Shown: positions 34,748-44,231, counted from the first letter of the stretch. The stretch: DNA of 53,094 nucleotides from Vibrio jasicida CAIM 1864 = LMG 25398 (GCF_000400365.1 NZ_BAOG01000005.1:1-53094); one strand, 5' to 3'. The notes: a model not told the origin generated them from the letters alone. Numbers and translations: made by a program.

Positions 34748-36148
34748 TCAATCCAGCTCGCGAAAGCGTGCCGTAAAGTGACGAAGTACCGGAGGCTCAT
34801 AATCAAAGGTGAGTCCCTTTAACTCATGCGAGCGGTTCTTCAATTCAATAATGGCATCGGCGATATAATCCATATGGTCGTTGGTATATACACGACGCGG
34901 GATGGTCAAGCGCATCAATTCGAGTTCTGATGCTTTCTGTTCACCTGTTTCCGGATCTCGACCAAGCAACAGTGAACCAATCTCTACTGCACGAATCCCC
35001 GCTTCTAAGTACAAAGCATTACACAACACTTGTGCTGGAAATTGATCCGCGGGTATATGAGGTAATATTTTCGCTGCGTCAACAAACACGGCATGACCAC
35101 CCGTTGGATATTGAATTGGAATGCCACCCTCGCGTAGACGCTCACCCAAGTATTGCACTTGGCTGATGCGGTAGTGAAGGTAATCCTCATCCGCACCTTC
35201 ATATAGACCACGAGCCAAGGCTTCCATATCACGGCCAGCCATACCACCGTAAGTCACAAAGCCTTCCATCGGTACACATCGTGTTTGAACCGCTTGGAAC
35301 AGCTCTTGATGGTCGCGAATACAACACATACCACCAATGTTTACCATTGGGTCCTTCTTCGCTGACATAGTGAGCATGTCGCCGTATTGGTACATCTCGC
35401 GGATGATTTCAAGAATCGATTTGGTCTCGTAGCCCGCTTCGCGTTGCTTGATAAAGTAAGCGTTCTCACAGTAACGAGCCGAATCAATCACCACTGGAAT
35501 GTCGTACTTGGTTGCGATTTCGTACACGCTGCGCATGTTTTCCATCGACACAGGCTGACCACCTGAACTGTTACACGTAACCGTTGTGATGATCGCACAG
35601 ATGTTGTGAGAACCATGCTCTTCAATCGTTGCCACCAGCTTATTAAGGTCAAAGTTCCCCTTCCAGTCGTATGGCGTGGTAGTGTCGAATGCTTCTTCTG
35701 TTACCACGTTAATCGCTTTACCGCCATTGAGCTCAATGTGACCCGCTGTGGTGTCGAAGTGGTAATTTGATATAAACACTGGTGTCTCACCACCGCGAAC
35801 CTGACGCATACGTTCAATCAAAGCTGGGAATAAGATTTGCTCCGCCCCACGACCTTGGTGCGCCGGCACTGTCAGCTTGTAACCAAAGAAGTGCTCTACC
35901 GCATCACACAAGTTGTAGTAGTTGCGGCTACCCGCGTAGGACTCATCACCCATCATGATCCCCGCCCACTGATTGTCACTCATAGCACCAGTGCCAGAGT
36001 CGGTCAGCAGGTCGATATAAACATCATCACTACGAAGAAGAAATGGGTTAAAACCCGCTTGCTTGAGGGCAACTTCTCGGTCAGCCAAGGTCGTCATATT
36101 GATTGGCTCAACCATTTTGATACGGAACGGTTCTGGGATACGTTTCAT
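34748..36148 (-). CDS. tnaA: Tryptophanase
   Basis: This is a 466-residue PLP enzyme splitting tryptophan into indole, pyruvate and ammonia. The PLP lysine is in [14 protein letters not shown], and [17 protein letters not shown] is the PLP-binding block of the family. ATG 36148 is preferred to the earlier frame start because AAGGAA precedes it and [15 protein letters not shown] is the standard N-terminus. A tnaC leader lies 93 nt upstream. Indole is a signal in Vibrio. No tnaB permease follows; the gene ends at the terminator. Confidence 0.96.
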   Translation of the reverse strand: MKRIPEPFRIKMVEPINMTTLADREVALKQAGFNPFLLRSDDVYIDLLTDSGTGAMSDNQWAGIMMGDESYAGSRNYYNLCDAVEHFFGYKLTVPAHQGRGAEQILFPALIERMRQVRGGETPVFISNYHFDTTAGHIELNGGKAINVVTEEAFDTTTPYDWKGNFDLNKLVATIEEHGSHNICAIITTVTCNSSGGQPVSMENMRSVYEIATKYDIPVVIDSARYCENAYFIKQREAGYETKSILEIIREMYQYGDMLTMSAKKDPMVNIGGMCCIRDHQELFQAVQTRCVPMEGFVTYGGMAGRDMEALARGLYEGADEDYLHYRISQVQYLGERLREGGIPIQYPTGGHAVFVDAAKILPHIPADQFPAQVLCNALYLEAGIRAVEIGSLLLGRDPETGEQKASELELMRLTIPRRVYTNDHMDYIADAIIELKNRSHELKGLTFDYEPPVLRHFTARFRELD

Positions 36149-36240
36149 TGTTAATTTCCTTATACGCATGACCCTACGCACTTAAGCGAAGAGTAAAACA
36201 AACAGATAAATTGCTTTTCAATGCGAGAGCATTGAGGAAA

Positions 36241-36339
36241 TTAACGACCAGAAATTTTACTAAGAAGAGACAGGCAGAAGTCTAGGTTGTACCAGAACGA
36301 CAGCACCAAACGGCTATCAAGAATATTCTTGACTCTCAT
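36241..36339 (-). CDS. tnaC: TnaC-type leader peptide of the tna operon
   Basis: This 32-codon frame starts at ATG 36339 with a perfect AGGAGG (36349-36354) 9 nt before it. Trp16 and Asp20 lie in WYNLD, matching the W-F-N-I-D core of E. coli TnaC, where tryptophan arrests the ribosome. Unlike the E. coli peptide, which ends in Pro24, this one continues 12 residues beyond the Asp and ends SGR with no proline. It lies in the right place, 92 nt before tnaA. Confidence 0.75.
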   Translation of the reverse strand: MRVKNILDSRLVLSFWYNLDFCLSLLSKISGR

Positions 36340-36442
36340 CGTCTTCGTCCTCCTGATAAAAAGAAAAGCCAGAAACCCCATGTCCCTGACCTTTTCAATA
36401 TAGTGCAGTTTTCAATCAAATTTCAGTGAAGCTCACCTCATT

Positions 36443-37687
36443 TCACGAAGGTCTTGCCCTTTTCATTCTGCGCTTAATGCTGCTCTCTTTGACCATGTAG
36501 TCGAACAATGGAGCAAACAAGTTGGCAAACAAAATCGCTAGCATGATGCCTTCCGGATAGGCTGGGTTGAGCACTCGAATAAATATCGTCATCACGCCAA
36601 TTAGTATACCGTAAGCCCACTTGCCACCGTTTGTGAATGCAGCCGATACGGGGTCTGTCGCCATAAAGAAAGTACCGAACGCGACGCCACCAATCACGAA
36701 GTGCCAATAGAAAGGCATAGAGAACATGGGATTGGTATTCGATCCAATTGCATTAAGCAGTAGCGACGTCACGGCTAAGCCAACAAAGACACCCGCAACA
36801 ATCCGCCACGACGCGATCTTCATAAAGATCAGCACCAGACCTGTAAGCGCGATCAGCAGGGTCGAGACTTCTCCCATAGAACCCGGCAAATTACCGACGA
36901 AAGCGTCCATCCAAGAGATAGGCTGGCCTGTCATATTGTTGGTCAAAGCGCTCTGACCACCTTCGTACCATTGGCTAAGAGGGGTTGCACCAGAGTAGCC
37001 ATCAGCCGAAACCCAAACGGCGCCGCCAGACATATTGGCTGGATAAGCGAAGTACAAGAATGCACGCCCTGCCAATGCAGGATTTAAGAAGTTACGCCCC
37101 GTACCACCGAAGATCTCTTTCGCTACCACGATACCAAAAGTGATACCTAACGCGGCTTGCCACAACGGAATGGTGGGCGGGAGAATTAACGCAAACAGAA
37201 TGGAGCTAACAAAGAAACCTTCATTCACCTCGTGCTTGCGGACGATAGCAAACAGCACTTCCCAAAAGCCGCCAACTACAAACACAGTCGCGTAGACAGG
37301 CAAAAAGTAGGTTGCACCGACCAGCATTTTACTCGCCCAACCCGCTTGGCTGGCCGCCTCTACTGAACCCCAAACCCAACTCAGCCCCCAAGAGGCATCA
37401 ATGGCTTGTTGCGCGACAGCTTGGTCAAGGCCGTACAGCAGAGCATCGCTGGATTGCTGACCGATGTTATACATGCCCCAAAACATCGCGGGGAATACGG
37501 CTAACCACACCATGATCATGATGCGCTTCAAATCGATGCTGTCTCGAACATGGGTAACGCCGTGGTTCACTTTACCCGGCGTATAAAAAAGGGTTTCAAC
37601 AGCTTCGAAGAGTGGGTAGAACTTGTGGTATTGGCCTCCCGGTTCAAACTTTGGTGAGACCTTTTCAAAATAATGCTTCAGACTCAT
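36443..37687 (-). CDS. Orphan NqrB-type subunit of Na+-NADH:quinone reductase
   Basis: This is a 414-residue inner-membrane protein with about ten hydrophobic segments. It has the NqrB start ([18 protein letters not shown]) and the FMN-attachment motif SGATPLSQW; the Thr near residue 236 carries covalent FMN in NqrB. Partner nqrACDEF genes are absent here. The gene reads toward tnaC-tnaA with 103 nt between them. The full nqr operon of vibrios lies elsewhere, so this is a second, lone copy. GAGGAGGAG precedes the ATG. Confidence 0.88.
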   Translation of the reverse strand: MSLKHYFEKVSPKFEPGGQYHKFYPLFEAVETLFYTPGKVNHGVTHVRDSIDLKRIMIMVWLAVFPAMFWGMYNIGQQSSDALLYGLDQAVAQQAIDASWGLSWVWGSVEAASQAGWASKMLVGATYFLPVYATVFVVGGFWEVLFAIVRKHEVNEGFFVSSILFALILPPTIPLWQAALGITFGIVVAKEIFGGTGRNFLNPALAGRAFLYFAYPANMSGGAVWVSADGYSGATPLSQWYEGGQSALTNNMTGQPISWMDAFVGNLPGSMGEVSTLLIALTGLVLIFMKIASWRIVAGVFVGLAVTSLLLNAIGSNTNPMFSMPFYWHFVIGGVAFGTFFMATDPVSAAFTNGGKWAYGILIGVMTIFIRVLNPAYPEGIMLAILFANLFAPLFDYMVKESSIKRRMKRARPS

Positions 37688-37856
37688 AACGTCTCCTCCT
37701 CTAAAGAATGTTACGAGCCGCTATCAAAAGCGATCGTTTTTAGCCTGTTTAACTCCCCCATTACGTATTTATCTGCTGGCACAGAAGACCTTGCTATTAT
37801 GTAAACCGTGAAAGGCGTGCTTATACTCAATCAATAACAAAACAATGGAGTGGATT

Positions 37857-38264
37857 ATGAAGTTAAGGATGATGTGGACCGCGATGATGTCGTTGGCCGC
37901 TTTTTCATTTGCAGGTAACGCATTGGCCGTAGACAAGCAGATGTCTCCTGGTTTGAAGAAAAAAATGCAAGCGATCTGCGGTTCGAAAGGCGGTGTCCCT
38001 GGAGGTTGGCAAGTGGCGAAAGTGACACCAGATGCCGAACGCTCGCTCAGCATGATTCTGCATCAAATGAATGCGACGGATAAGTTAAAACAAATCAATG
38101 ATGTGAGAACTCAAATCGTCGGCGGTACACACTATGCGATGGAGTTTGAGCTAAAAGATGGTGAAGTCTGGAACGCGATAGTCCTGCACAGTGCTCGCGG
38201 CGATTACATGATCGAGAGACACGCCAAAAAAGGCGAACTCTGCCCGAAAGACGGCAACTCCTAA
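37857..38264 (+). CDS. Secreted cystatin-like protein
   Basis: This is a 135-residue exported protein with a signal peptide ending near NALA-VDK. The mature part reads like a cystatin. It has an N-terminal Gly pair (VPGGWQVAKVTPDAE) followed by a helix, then the QxVxG loop as QIVGGTHYAMEFEL, followed by a strand. The second hairpin (PW in animal cystatins) is not obvious; LHSARGDY is in its place. Two cysteines flank the domain (ICGSK, LCPKD). Cystatins block papain-like cysteine proteases. ATG 37857 is chosen over 37845 because GGAG precedes it. Confidence 0.65.
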   Translation: MKLRMMWTAMMSLAAFSFAGNALAVDKQMSPGLKKKMQAICGSKGGVPGGWQVAKVTPDAERSLSMILHQMNATDKLKQINDVRTQIVGGTHYAMEFELKDGEVWNAIVLHSARGDYMIERHAKKGELCPKDGNS

Positions 38265-38284
38265 TTCCCAGATTCAAATACAAT

Positions 38285-38308
38285 AAAGGCGACAGTTTAG
38301 TCGCCTTT
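38285..38308. terminator. Hairpin overlapping the 3' end of the convergent partner gene
   Basis: AAAGGCGA (38285-38292) pairs with TCGCCTTT (38301-38308). It serves the plus-strand gene and overlaps the stop codon of the minus-strand gene at 38297. Confidence 0.7.
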
Positions 38309-38824
38309 GTTCTTTTCTGGTTTAGCGACGGCTTCAAACGCTCGTGTAAACTGATAACTCATAATCTGGGGGCGAATCAAATCACATACTAAGTCAGACA
38401 CATCATGCTTGGTGAATGGTAAATGTTCCGATAGAACCTCTTTGGACTCTTTATCAACCGTTTGAAAAGATTCAACAATTCTTAGAGGAACGTGAAACTG
38501 ATGGTCTCTCACGAGAAAGAAATAGTATTGGAGATGTTCGCCATACGTCGCTGCGTTGTTAATTTCGCTACCAATTTTCACCGCTTCAACACGGCTGCCT
38601 TCACAATCAAATTTAAGCACATTGGTAATTTCTGCTTCCATAGAGCCTGGCACGTAGACCATATAATCTGACTCCAACTCGTGACCTGATAACAGATATG
38701 CATCATTAAAACTCAAGATTTGAAAACTTAAAGATGGAGTAGGTACCAACAACATCGTCAAAAAAAAACTACCTAAAAATATCTTTGAATGTACCTTTTT
38801 TATACAGCCCTGCAAAAATCTCAT
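38297..38824 (-). CDS. Exported partner of the GH19 protein, candidate immunity protein
   Basis: This 175-residue protein starts MRFLQGCIKKVHSK and has a signal peptide or anchor (FLGSFFLTMLLVPTPSLS). The mature domain (about 30-175) is mixed alpha/beta with two cysteines (FDCEGS, DLICD-like) and no family I know. Its start lies 56 nt inside the 3' end of the GH19 gene, in another frame, so the two genes are translationally coupled. A periplasmic protein encoded just after a cell-wall hydrolase is the usual layout of effector and immunity genes. The alternative is an unrelated secreted protein. Confidence 0.6.
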   Translation of the reverse strand: MRFLQGCIKKVHSKIFLGSFFLTMLLVPTPSLSFQILSFNDAYLLSGHELESDYMVYVPGSMEAEITNVLKFDCEGSRVEAVKIGSEINNAATYGEHLQYYFFLVRDHQFHVPLRIVESFQTVDKESKEVLSEHLPFTKHDVSDLVCDLIRPQIMSYQFTRAFEAVAKPEKNKGD

Positions 38825-39464
38825 GTCGTTGTCCATATGAATCTGTATTTTTATTAACTACCGCTGTAATACTATCCGTGACAGTACGAGAGGCTCCTTT
38901 GTCAGCTTTCAAATATAACTTGTTATTTAACCAAAAAATCATCGCAGTCCTTACTGCATATTTTGGTTTAGCCACAAGGTTTGGGGAGGAAACAAAACTC
39001 ACATCTTCATCCCAGATGTTGGCGTGTACTCCTTCTATTGCAGCATAATTCCCCTTACCTGTAAGCTGTATCATTCCTCTACCGCGGTACTTCCAGCCAT
39101 CACCAGTGCTTTCACTTCCATTCCCTATTCTCATAGCATACGCATTGTTTGCTATTGCTTGTTGATTGGCTTTTTGATTGATTGCGGCGTTTCTTCCATG
39201 TTTTTCTGCTAGCTCTGGATTTTTACGATAGGTTTTGAATGTATTTTTTAATCCCTGAACTGAATAATTGAAATTCTCTTCAAGCGTGATATAAGGACCT
39301 ACCTCTTTTACCAATTGAGCAATGAAGTGCGATATTCGTAATTCGCTATCTAACTTACATTCAACTAGCTTTGATGAAAGTTCTTCGCTTATAACTAGTA
39401 AATATTCATCTGAAACTCTCGCTTCATTCTTCCAAACTTTCCTAAGATGTTGCTTCGTAATCAT
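38769..39464 (-). CDS. GH19 chitinase/lysozyme-like protein
   Basis: This is a 231-residue protein of glycoside hydrolase family 19, of the phage-endolysin/lysozyme-like type. Candidate catalytic glutamates are E54 in LVKEVGPY and E63 in LEENFNYS. RGRGMIQLTGKGNY (about 125-139) is the family's substrate-binding core and ITAVVNKNT closes the fold. It has no signal peptide. The enzyme must therefore reach peptidoglycan through another route, such as type VI secretion or a holin. The local sequence is AT-rich compared with its neighbours, suggesting transfer. It overlaps the exported partner gene. Confidence 0.82.
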   Translation of the reverse strand: MITKQHLRKVWKNEARVSDEYLLVISEELSSKLVECKLDSELRISHFIAQLVKEVGPYITLEENFNYSVQGLKNTFKTYRKNPELAEKHGRNAAINQKANQQAIANNAYAMRIGNGSESTGDGWKYRGRGMIQLTGKGNYAAIEGVHANIWDEDVSFVSSPNLVAKPKYAVRTAMIFWLNNKLYLKADKGASRTVTDSITAVVNKNTDSYGQRHEIFAGLYKKGTFKDIFR

Positions 39465-39576
39465 AACTCCTCCAATAAATACAAATTTAAATAGAAAGAG
39501 CTAGAAAACATCTTAAAAATGTAAGTTAAACGCTGCCATACGTCACCTTTAAATCGCTTTATACATATAAATTACG

Positions 39577-39699
39577 TTATCTTGCGATACAATCCACACT
39601 CGAAGAATAGCGCACGATATCAACAAACTCCTGTCGCCATGCAGGCTCATGTTTAACGACGTCTACTTTGTGATTGGCTAAGCCAAACTTCCAGCACAC
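39577..39699 (-). pseudogene. Possible gene remnant (about 40 codons)
   Basis: A coding-like frame with dense Trp, His and Glu (KHEPAWRQEFVDIVRYSS) runs to a TAA at 39577-39579, with a stop just upstream of 39699. It has no ribosome site or clear start. It may be the 3' end of a gene lost when the GH19 pair inserted. The remaining bases of 39465-39767 show nothing. Confidence 0.25.
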
Positions 39700-39767
39700 C
39701 CGACACTAATAACCTAACAAACAAAGTCATTATTTTTCTGGGGTACTTTTGGTTTGGCTTTTTACTG

Positions 39768-41000
39768 TTAAACCGTCTCGGTTTTCGCCTCTATCTTCTC
39801 ATTCACTTTATCGCAAATGTACTCCCCAATCGGCATTGCAGATGTCGCCGCGGGAGAGGGGGCGTTGCAAACATGCAGGCTTCTCGCGCTTTCGGCAAAC
39901 AAGAAGTCATGAACCAAGGTTCCATCGGATAACACTGCTTGCGCGCGAATACCCGCAGGATATGGTTTGAGGTCTTCGACCTTGATGCTTGGGCAATATT
40001 TGTTGACCAATTTCAGATAGCTCGGCTTCCACCACGAGTTCTTAAACTCATCCAGTCCAGTTTTTAGATGCTTTTGTGTCACCTTCCAGAAACCGGAGAA
40101 ACTGAGCATTTGCATGGTATCTTGCAAGCTGAAGTTAACCTTGTCGTACCCTTCTCGCTTCCAGCCTTGCACCGCATTTGGACCAACGGTCACACTGCCA
40201 TCAATCATGCGAGTCAGGTGGACACCTAAGAATGGCAAGTCAGGGTCTGGAATTGGATAAATAAGATGATTCACCACTTGGTCGTGTTTGCTATCTAAGC
40301 GGTAGTATTCACCTCGATAAGGGATGATTTGGAAATCGGTCGGAATAGACATCATCTTAGTCATGCGATCCGCCATCAAGCCGCTGCAAGTGACCAAGAA
40401 CTTGGCATTGAGCTGCATAGTTTGACCGTCTGAAATGCAGGTCAATTGAACTTCTTCATCCTTCTCTTCGGCAGCCACCACTTTGGTTCTCAAGCTAATT
40501 TGCCCGCCGAGCTTTTTGAACTCTTCCGCCATCTGCTCAGTGACCAAACGATAATCGACAATACTGGTAGTTTTGACATAAATCGCGCCTAAGCCAGTGA
40601 TGTTTGGCTCAGCCAGCTTGAGTTGAACTTCATCGAGTAGCTTTACGTCGATGCCGTTGACATGACAGCGCTCATAGAGGGCATTCATGCGTTCGACTTC
40701 TTGCTCATTGGTCGCAACCAGTAACTTGCCACAGTTCTCCACCGGAATATCGTGCTCAACACAGAACGAAATGGTTCGCTCTACTCCACGCTTACAAAAA
40801 TCCGCTTTTAAGCTGCCCGGTGCGTAGTACACCCCAGCATGAATCACGCCGCTATTGTGTCCGGTTTGATGCTTGGCAAAACCGGACTCTTTCTCAACCA
40901 ATAAAATGGATTTGTCTGGATGACGTTGCTGCAGTTGCCATGCCGTCGACACGCCAACGATACCGCCACCGACAATGATGTAGTCATAGACTGATTTCAT
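39768..41000 (-). CDS. lhgO: L-2-hydroxyglutarate oxidase
   Basis: This is a 410-residue FAD enzyme that oxidises L-2-hydroxyglutarate to 2-oxoglutarate. The FAD Rossmann motif IIVGGGIVGVSTAWQL is at the N-terminus, and HNSGVIHAGVYY is the substrate/FAD block of the LhgO/L2HGDH family. GPNAVQGWKREGY and the C-terminal GIRAQAV are typical. ATG 41000 has AAGAGG before it. It starts 8 nt after the TRAP permease stop. This is the last gene of a TAXI-TRAP operon. The coupling points to uptake of L-2-hydroxyglutarate or a related hydroxy-acid. Confidence 0.9.
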   Translation of the reverse strand: MKSVYDYIIVGGGIVGVSTAWQLQQRHPDKSILLVEKESGFAKHQTGHNSGVIHAGVYYAPGSLKADFCKRGVERTISFCVEHDIPVENCGKLLVATNEQEVERMNALYERCHVNGIDVKLLDEVQLKLAEPNITGLGAIYVKTTSIVDYRLVTEQMAEEFKKLGGQISLRTKVVAAEEKDEEVQLTCISDGQTMQLNAKFLVTCSGLMADRMTKMMSIPTDFQIIPYRGEYYRLDSKHDQVVNHLIYPIPDPDLPFLGVHLTRMIDGSVTVGPNAVQGWKREGYDKVNFSLQDTMQMLSFSGFWKVTQKHLKTGLDEFKNSWWKPSYLKLVNKYCPSIKVEDLKPYPAGIRAQAVLSDGTLVHDFLFAESARSLHVCNAPSPAATSAMPIGEYICDKVNEKIEAKTETV

Positions 41001-41008
41001 ACGACCTC

Positions 41009-43132
41009 TTATAAAACCGATAGTTGAGATTGTTGCAATTTGAACTTGCGACCACTGTAAATGAACACCGCGACAAATACCGCGCAGCTTGCCACACGAA
41101 CCAACATTGGGATGTCGTGCCAAATCAGCAAAGTACCCACCACAACCAACAAGAGACGCGTCAGAATGTTTAGAGGACCTTCCAAGTAACCTTCAATCGC
41201 ACCAATCAATGCATATGTACCGATGATGGCAAAGAAGCCCACGGTAATCACCGACGTCACATCCCAACTCACCAAGCCTGTGTAAGCAATCAACAGCGGT
41301 ACAAGATACAAACCTTTGGCGATTTTCCACGCCATCAAACCGGTACGCATTGGCGGTGTTTTAGCAATGGTTGCCGCAGCAAAGGCGGTCAAACAGACTG
41401 GAGGCGTGACGTTGCTGTCTTGCGATAACCAGAAGATGATAAGGTGAGCAGCCAGCAATGCCAAGCCTACCGCTTCCATACCCAAACTTTGCTCTAGTAG
41501 GGTTTCCATAAAGTCCGCAGGTACTAACGCCACCATTTCTTTCGCGGTTTCCAACGCCATTGGTGCATTAAGAAGTTCCAACTTTTCTGGCGCCGCCAAC
41601 ATAAAGATGGCTTTTGCTTGTTCAGGCAATTGACCCGACACCATCAATTCAAGCAATTGGTTTTCCGCAATCAACTTGTAAAGCGCAGGGGCAGACAGTG
41701 TGCCCAATACAATATACGCCGCTGTCACGGGTAACCCCATGCCCAATACCAGAGAAGCGAGCGCAATCAGAACGATCATGATGAACAAGTCACCATTCGC
41801 CCAACCGTCGATCATCAATGAGAACGTATTACCAATGCCCGTCGTGCTGATCACGTTGACCACCAAACCGATACCTACCAGCAATACGGCGGTTGTCGCC
41901 ATGTTTTTCGCACCTTGTGAAAGTGCTTCGATGATCGCTTTTGGTCCCATCTTATGATCTTTCGAAAACCAAGAAGCCACCACCACTGAAATGATCGACA
42001 AGCCCGCAGCGTAAGTCGGCGTAAAGCCTTGAACCAACAAAGTGACCAATACCGCCAGTGGAATAAGGTTGTGCCATCCGCTGATCACTACTTTTAGTAG
42101 AGACTCATCACTGGTCGTGATCTTTTGAACGCCGCTGCGTTTGGCTTCGATACGCACAAAGAACGCCACAGACAAGAAATAAATAAGAGCAGGAATAAAA
42201 GACACCGCGATGATATCGACATAAGGAATTTGCGTGTAAGACGCCATGATGAAAGCACCCGCGCCCATCACTGGTGGCATCAGCTGACCACCTGTTGACG
42301 CTGCGGCTTCAACGCCCGCAGCAAAGCGCGAAGGGAAACCTGCTTTCTGCATTAAAGGAATACTGATAACACCGGTTGAAACCGTATTTGCCACACTAGA
42401 ACCCGATACTGAGCCCATCAAACCCGAGCCAATCACCGCAATAAAACCGGGACCGCCGATGATTTTGCCTGCCGCAGCACGTGCCACATTGATGATGTAA
42501 TCACCGACACCAGAACGCACAAGAAACGCACCAAACAGAATGAACATGAATACGAAAGTCCAACTGATGCGCGAGATAGAACCAAACATGCCCTCGGAAG
42601 AATAGAAGCTACGGTAGAGCAAGGTTTCCATGCTCAAACCCGGAAAGTGGAAAATACCTGTCGCCCACTTACCCCAAAGCACAACGTAGCTTAAACACAC
42701 CACAATCAGCACTGGAATAAACCAGCCCATGGTGCGTCGGATCAGCTCAATAACAATCAAAATTGCCATGATGGCGAAGACCCAATCGCTGGTCACGAAC
42801 TTCACACCGCGTTCGTACAATGCATCTTCGGCATAAGGAATGTAGAGCAAACATGCGACCGCGCCCATAGCAATTAACACATCTATGCCGAGTGCAATCT
42901 TACTCTGCTTGAGAGAGATATGAGCCGGATACCAAAGCGCACAAATCACCGCGAAGCCAGCAAAGTGGGTCGCGGAAATCCATAACTCTGGTAAGGTCGA
43001 TAAGGTATTAAACCAAATGTGCAAAGCAGACAACACCACGCCAAACACTGTAATTGTGGTGGTTACCCACGGAAAGTCAGTGCGCGTGGGCAGCTCAAAC
43101 TTCTGCAATTCCTTTTCTATTGAGTCGCTCAT
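41009..43132 (-). CDS. TRAP transporter fused permease (DctQM type, TAXI class)
   Basis: This is a 707-residue inner-membrane permease combining the small (4-TM) and large (12-TM) TRAP subunits. The C-terminal large-subunit core contains the repeated motifs GSGLMGSVSGSSVANTVSTG and GMGLPVTAAYIVLGTL that bind substrate and Na+. The small-subunit part covers about 1-150. It takes substrate from the TAXI-type binding protein encoded upstream. ATG 43132 has GGAG spaced well before it. A hairpin separates it from the binding-protein gene; lhgO follows after 8 nt. Confidence 0.94.
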   Translation of the reverse strand: MSDSIEKELQKFELPTRTDFPWVTTTITVFGVVLSALHIWFNTLSTLPELWISATHFAGFAVICALWYPAHISLKQSKIALGIDVLIAMGAVACLLYIPYAEDALYERGVKFVTSDWVFAIMAILIVIELIRRTMGWFIPVLIVVCLSYVVLWGKWATGIFHFPGLSMETLLYRSFYSSEGMFGSISRISWTFVFMFILFGAFLVRSGVGDYIINVARAAAGKIIGGPGFIAVIGSGLMGSVSGSSVANTVSTGVISIPLMQKAGFPSRFAAGVEAAASTGGQLMPPVMGAGAFIMASYTQIPYVDIIAVSFIPALIYFLSVAFFVRIEAKRSGVQKITTSDESLLKVVISGWHNLIPLAVLVTLLVQGFTPTYAAGLSIISVVVASWFSKDHKMGPKAIIEALSQGAKNMATTAVLLVGIGLVVNVISTTGIGNTFSLMIDGWANGDLFIMIVLIALASLVLGMGLPVTAAYIVLGTLSAPALYKLIAENQLLELMVSGQLPEQAKAIFMLAAPEKLELLNAPMALETAKEMVALVPADFMETLLEQSLGMEAVGLALLAAHLIIFWLSQDSNVTPPVCLTAFAAATIAKTPPMRTGLMAWKIAKGLYLVPLLIAYTGLVSWDVTSVITVGFFAIIGTYALIGAIEGYLEGPLNILTRLLLVVVGTLLIWHDIPMLVRVASCAVFVAVFIYSGRKFKLQQSQLSVL

Positions 43133-43188
43133 CTCATACTCCAAGCTCTGGCGGCTTTTTCCATCTTAGAAATCGGTAGGGATAAAAT

Positions 43189-43210
43189 GCCCCGAGCCGA
43201 AACTCGGGGC
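43189..43210 (-). other. Intercistronic hairpin in the TRAP operon
   Basis: GCCCCGAG, loop of 6, CTCGGGGC lies between the binding-protein stop (43221) and the permease start (43132), with ATTTTATC after it on the minus strand. Such hairpins keep binding-protein levels above permease levels by partial termination or mRNA protection. Confidence 0.7.
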
Positions 43211-43220
43211 GAAGTAGGCG

Positions 43221-44231
43221 TTATTTCGCCATTAGGTCTGATGGGATTTCGATGCCCATTTCTTTGTAGTAACGCGCCGCGCCTGGGTGAAGAGGCACTG
43301 GCAAACCCGCAATCGCTTTCTCAATCGCCATTGCTTTGGTTGCTTTGTGGATGCCTTGTAGGAATGGCAAGTTCTCGTATATTGCTTTCGTTAGCTGGTA
43401 TACGTCTTCTTCCGAGATATCTTCACGAACGGCCAAGAAGTTTGGTTGTGCGATAGTCGTGATCGGCTTGTCCAGACCTGGGTAGGTGTTGGCTGGGATC
43501 TCGTATTTCGTCCAAAGGTTATAGTGGCCATTCGCCTCTTTGATTTGTTCGTCTGTAAACGAAAGAATCGAGATGTCTTTACCTAGCGCAGCAAAAGCTT
43601 GAGTGACCGCCCCAACGGGGACTCCCGCTGGCGTGTTCATGCCGTCAATAGTGCCGTTTTGAAGCGCACTCGCGCTACCGCCGTAGCCCATGTAGGCTAG
43701 ATTGAATTTATCTGGGTCGACATTCAGACCTTTCATGATTTGACGACCAGAATTCTCTGTACCAGAGTTTTTCTTACCGATGGAGAACTTCTTACCATCT
43801 AGGTTGTTTAGATCTGTCACTGTGCCCGTTTTTGCTAGGTCAGAACGAACAATAAAGTGCTCAACGTTTTGCCACAACATAGAGACCGAACGCAGCTGCT
43901 CTTGGCGACCGCTTTTCTCATAAGGACCTTCGCCAGACCAAGCCCACGCACCGTAAAGACCTTGTAGAATCGCGAACTGTGCTTCATTTTCGTTCAGCAG
44001 TTTGACGTTTTCACCAGAGCCCGCAGAGCTGATTGCAGAAAGGGAGAAGTGGTGCTTTGGTGCCAATTTCACTTTGCTTAACGTCGCCAACGCTACGCCC
44101 ACAGGGTAGTAAGTACCACCTGTCGATGCCGTTGCAAGAATGTAGCTACGATCTTCTGCCGCAGCGTTAGCAGCAATACCAAAAGAAGTCACAGCGACAG
44201 CCAAAGCTTTTACCAGCTTATTCATTTTCAT
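43221..44231 (-). CDS. TAXI-family TRAP solute-binding protein
   Basis: This is a 336-residue periplasmic protein with a signal peptide ending near NAAA-EDR. The mature start YILATASTGGTYYPVG is the TAXI family hallmark, and GSGENVKLLNENEAQFAILQG and KKNSGTENSG follow as expected. It delivers an organic acid to the fused permease. Known TAXI ligands include glutamate and dicarboxylates. Linkage to lhgO suggests L-2-hydroxyglutarate here, which is untested. The gene is preceded by a sigma-54 promoter and two palindromes. Confidence 0.93.
   Translation of the reverse strand: MKMNKLVKALAVAVTSFGIAANAAAEDRSYILATASTGGTYYPVGVALATLSKVKLAPKHHFSLSAISSAGSGENVKLLNENEAQFAILQGLYGAWAWSGEGPYEKSGRQEQLRSVSMLWQNVEHFIVRSDLAKTGTVTDLNNLDGKKFSIGKKNSGTENSGRQIMKGLNVDPDKFNLAYMGYGGSASALQNGTIDGMNTPAGVPVGAVTQAFAALGKDISILSFTDEQIKEANGHYNLWTKYEIPANTYPGLDKPITTIAQPNFLAVREDISEEDVYQLTKAIYENLPFLQGIHKATKAMAIEKAIAGLPVPLHPGAARYYKEMGIEIPSDLMAK

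Noticed and set aside
40998..41123. Longer N-terminus for lhgO
   Set aside because: It lies inside the TRAP permease gene; the FAD motif follows ATG 41000, which has a ribosome site.
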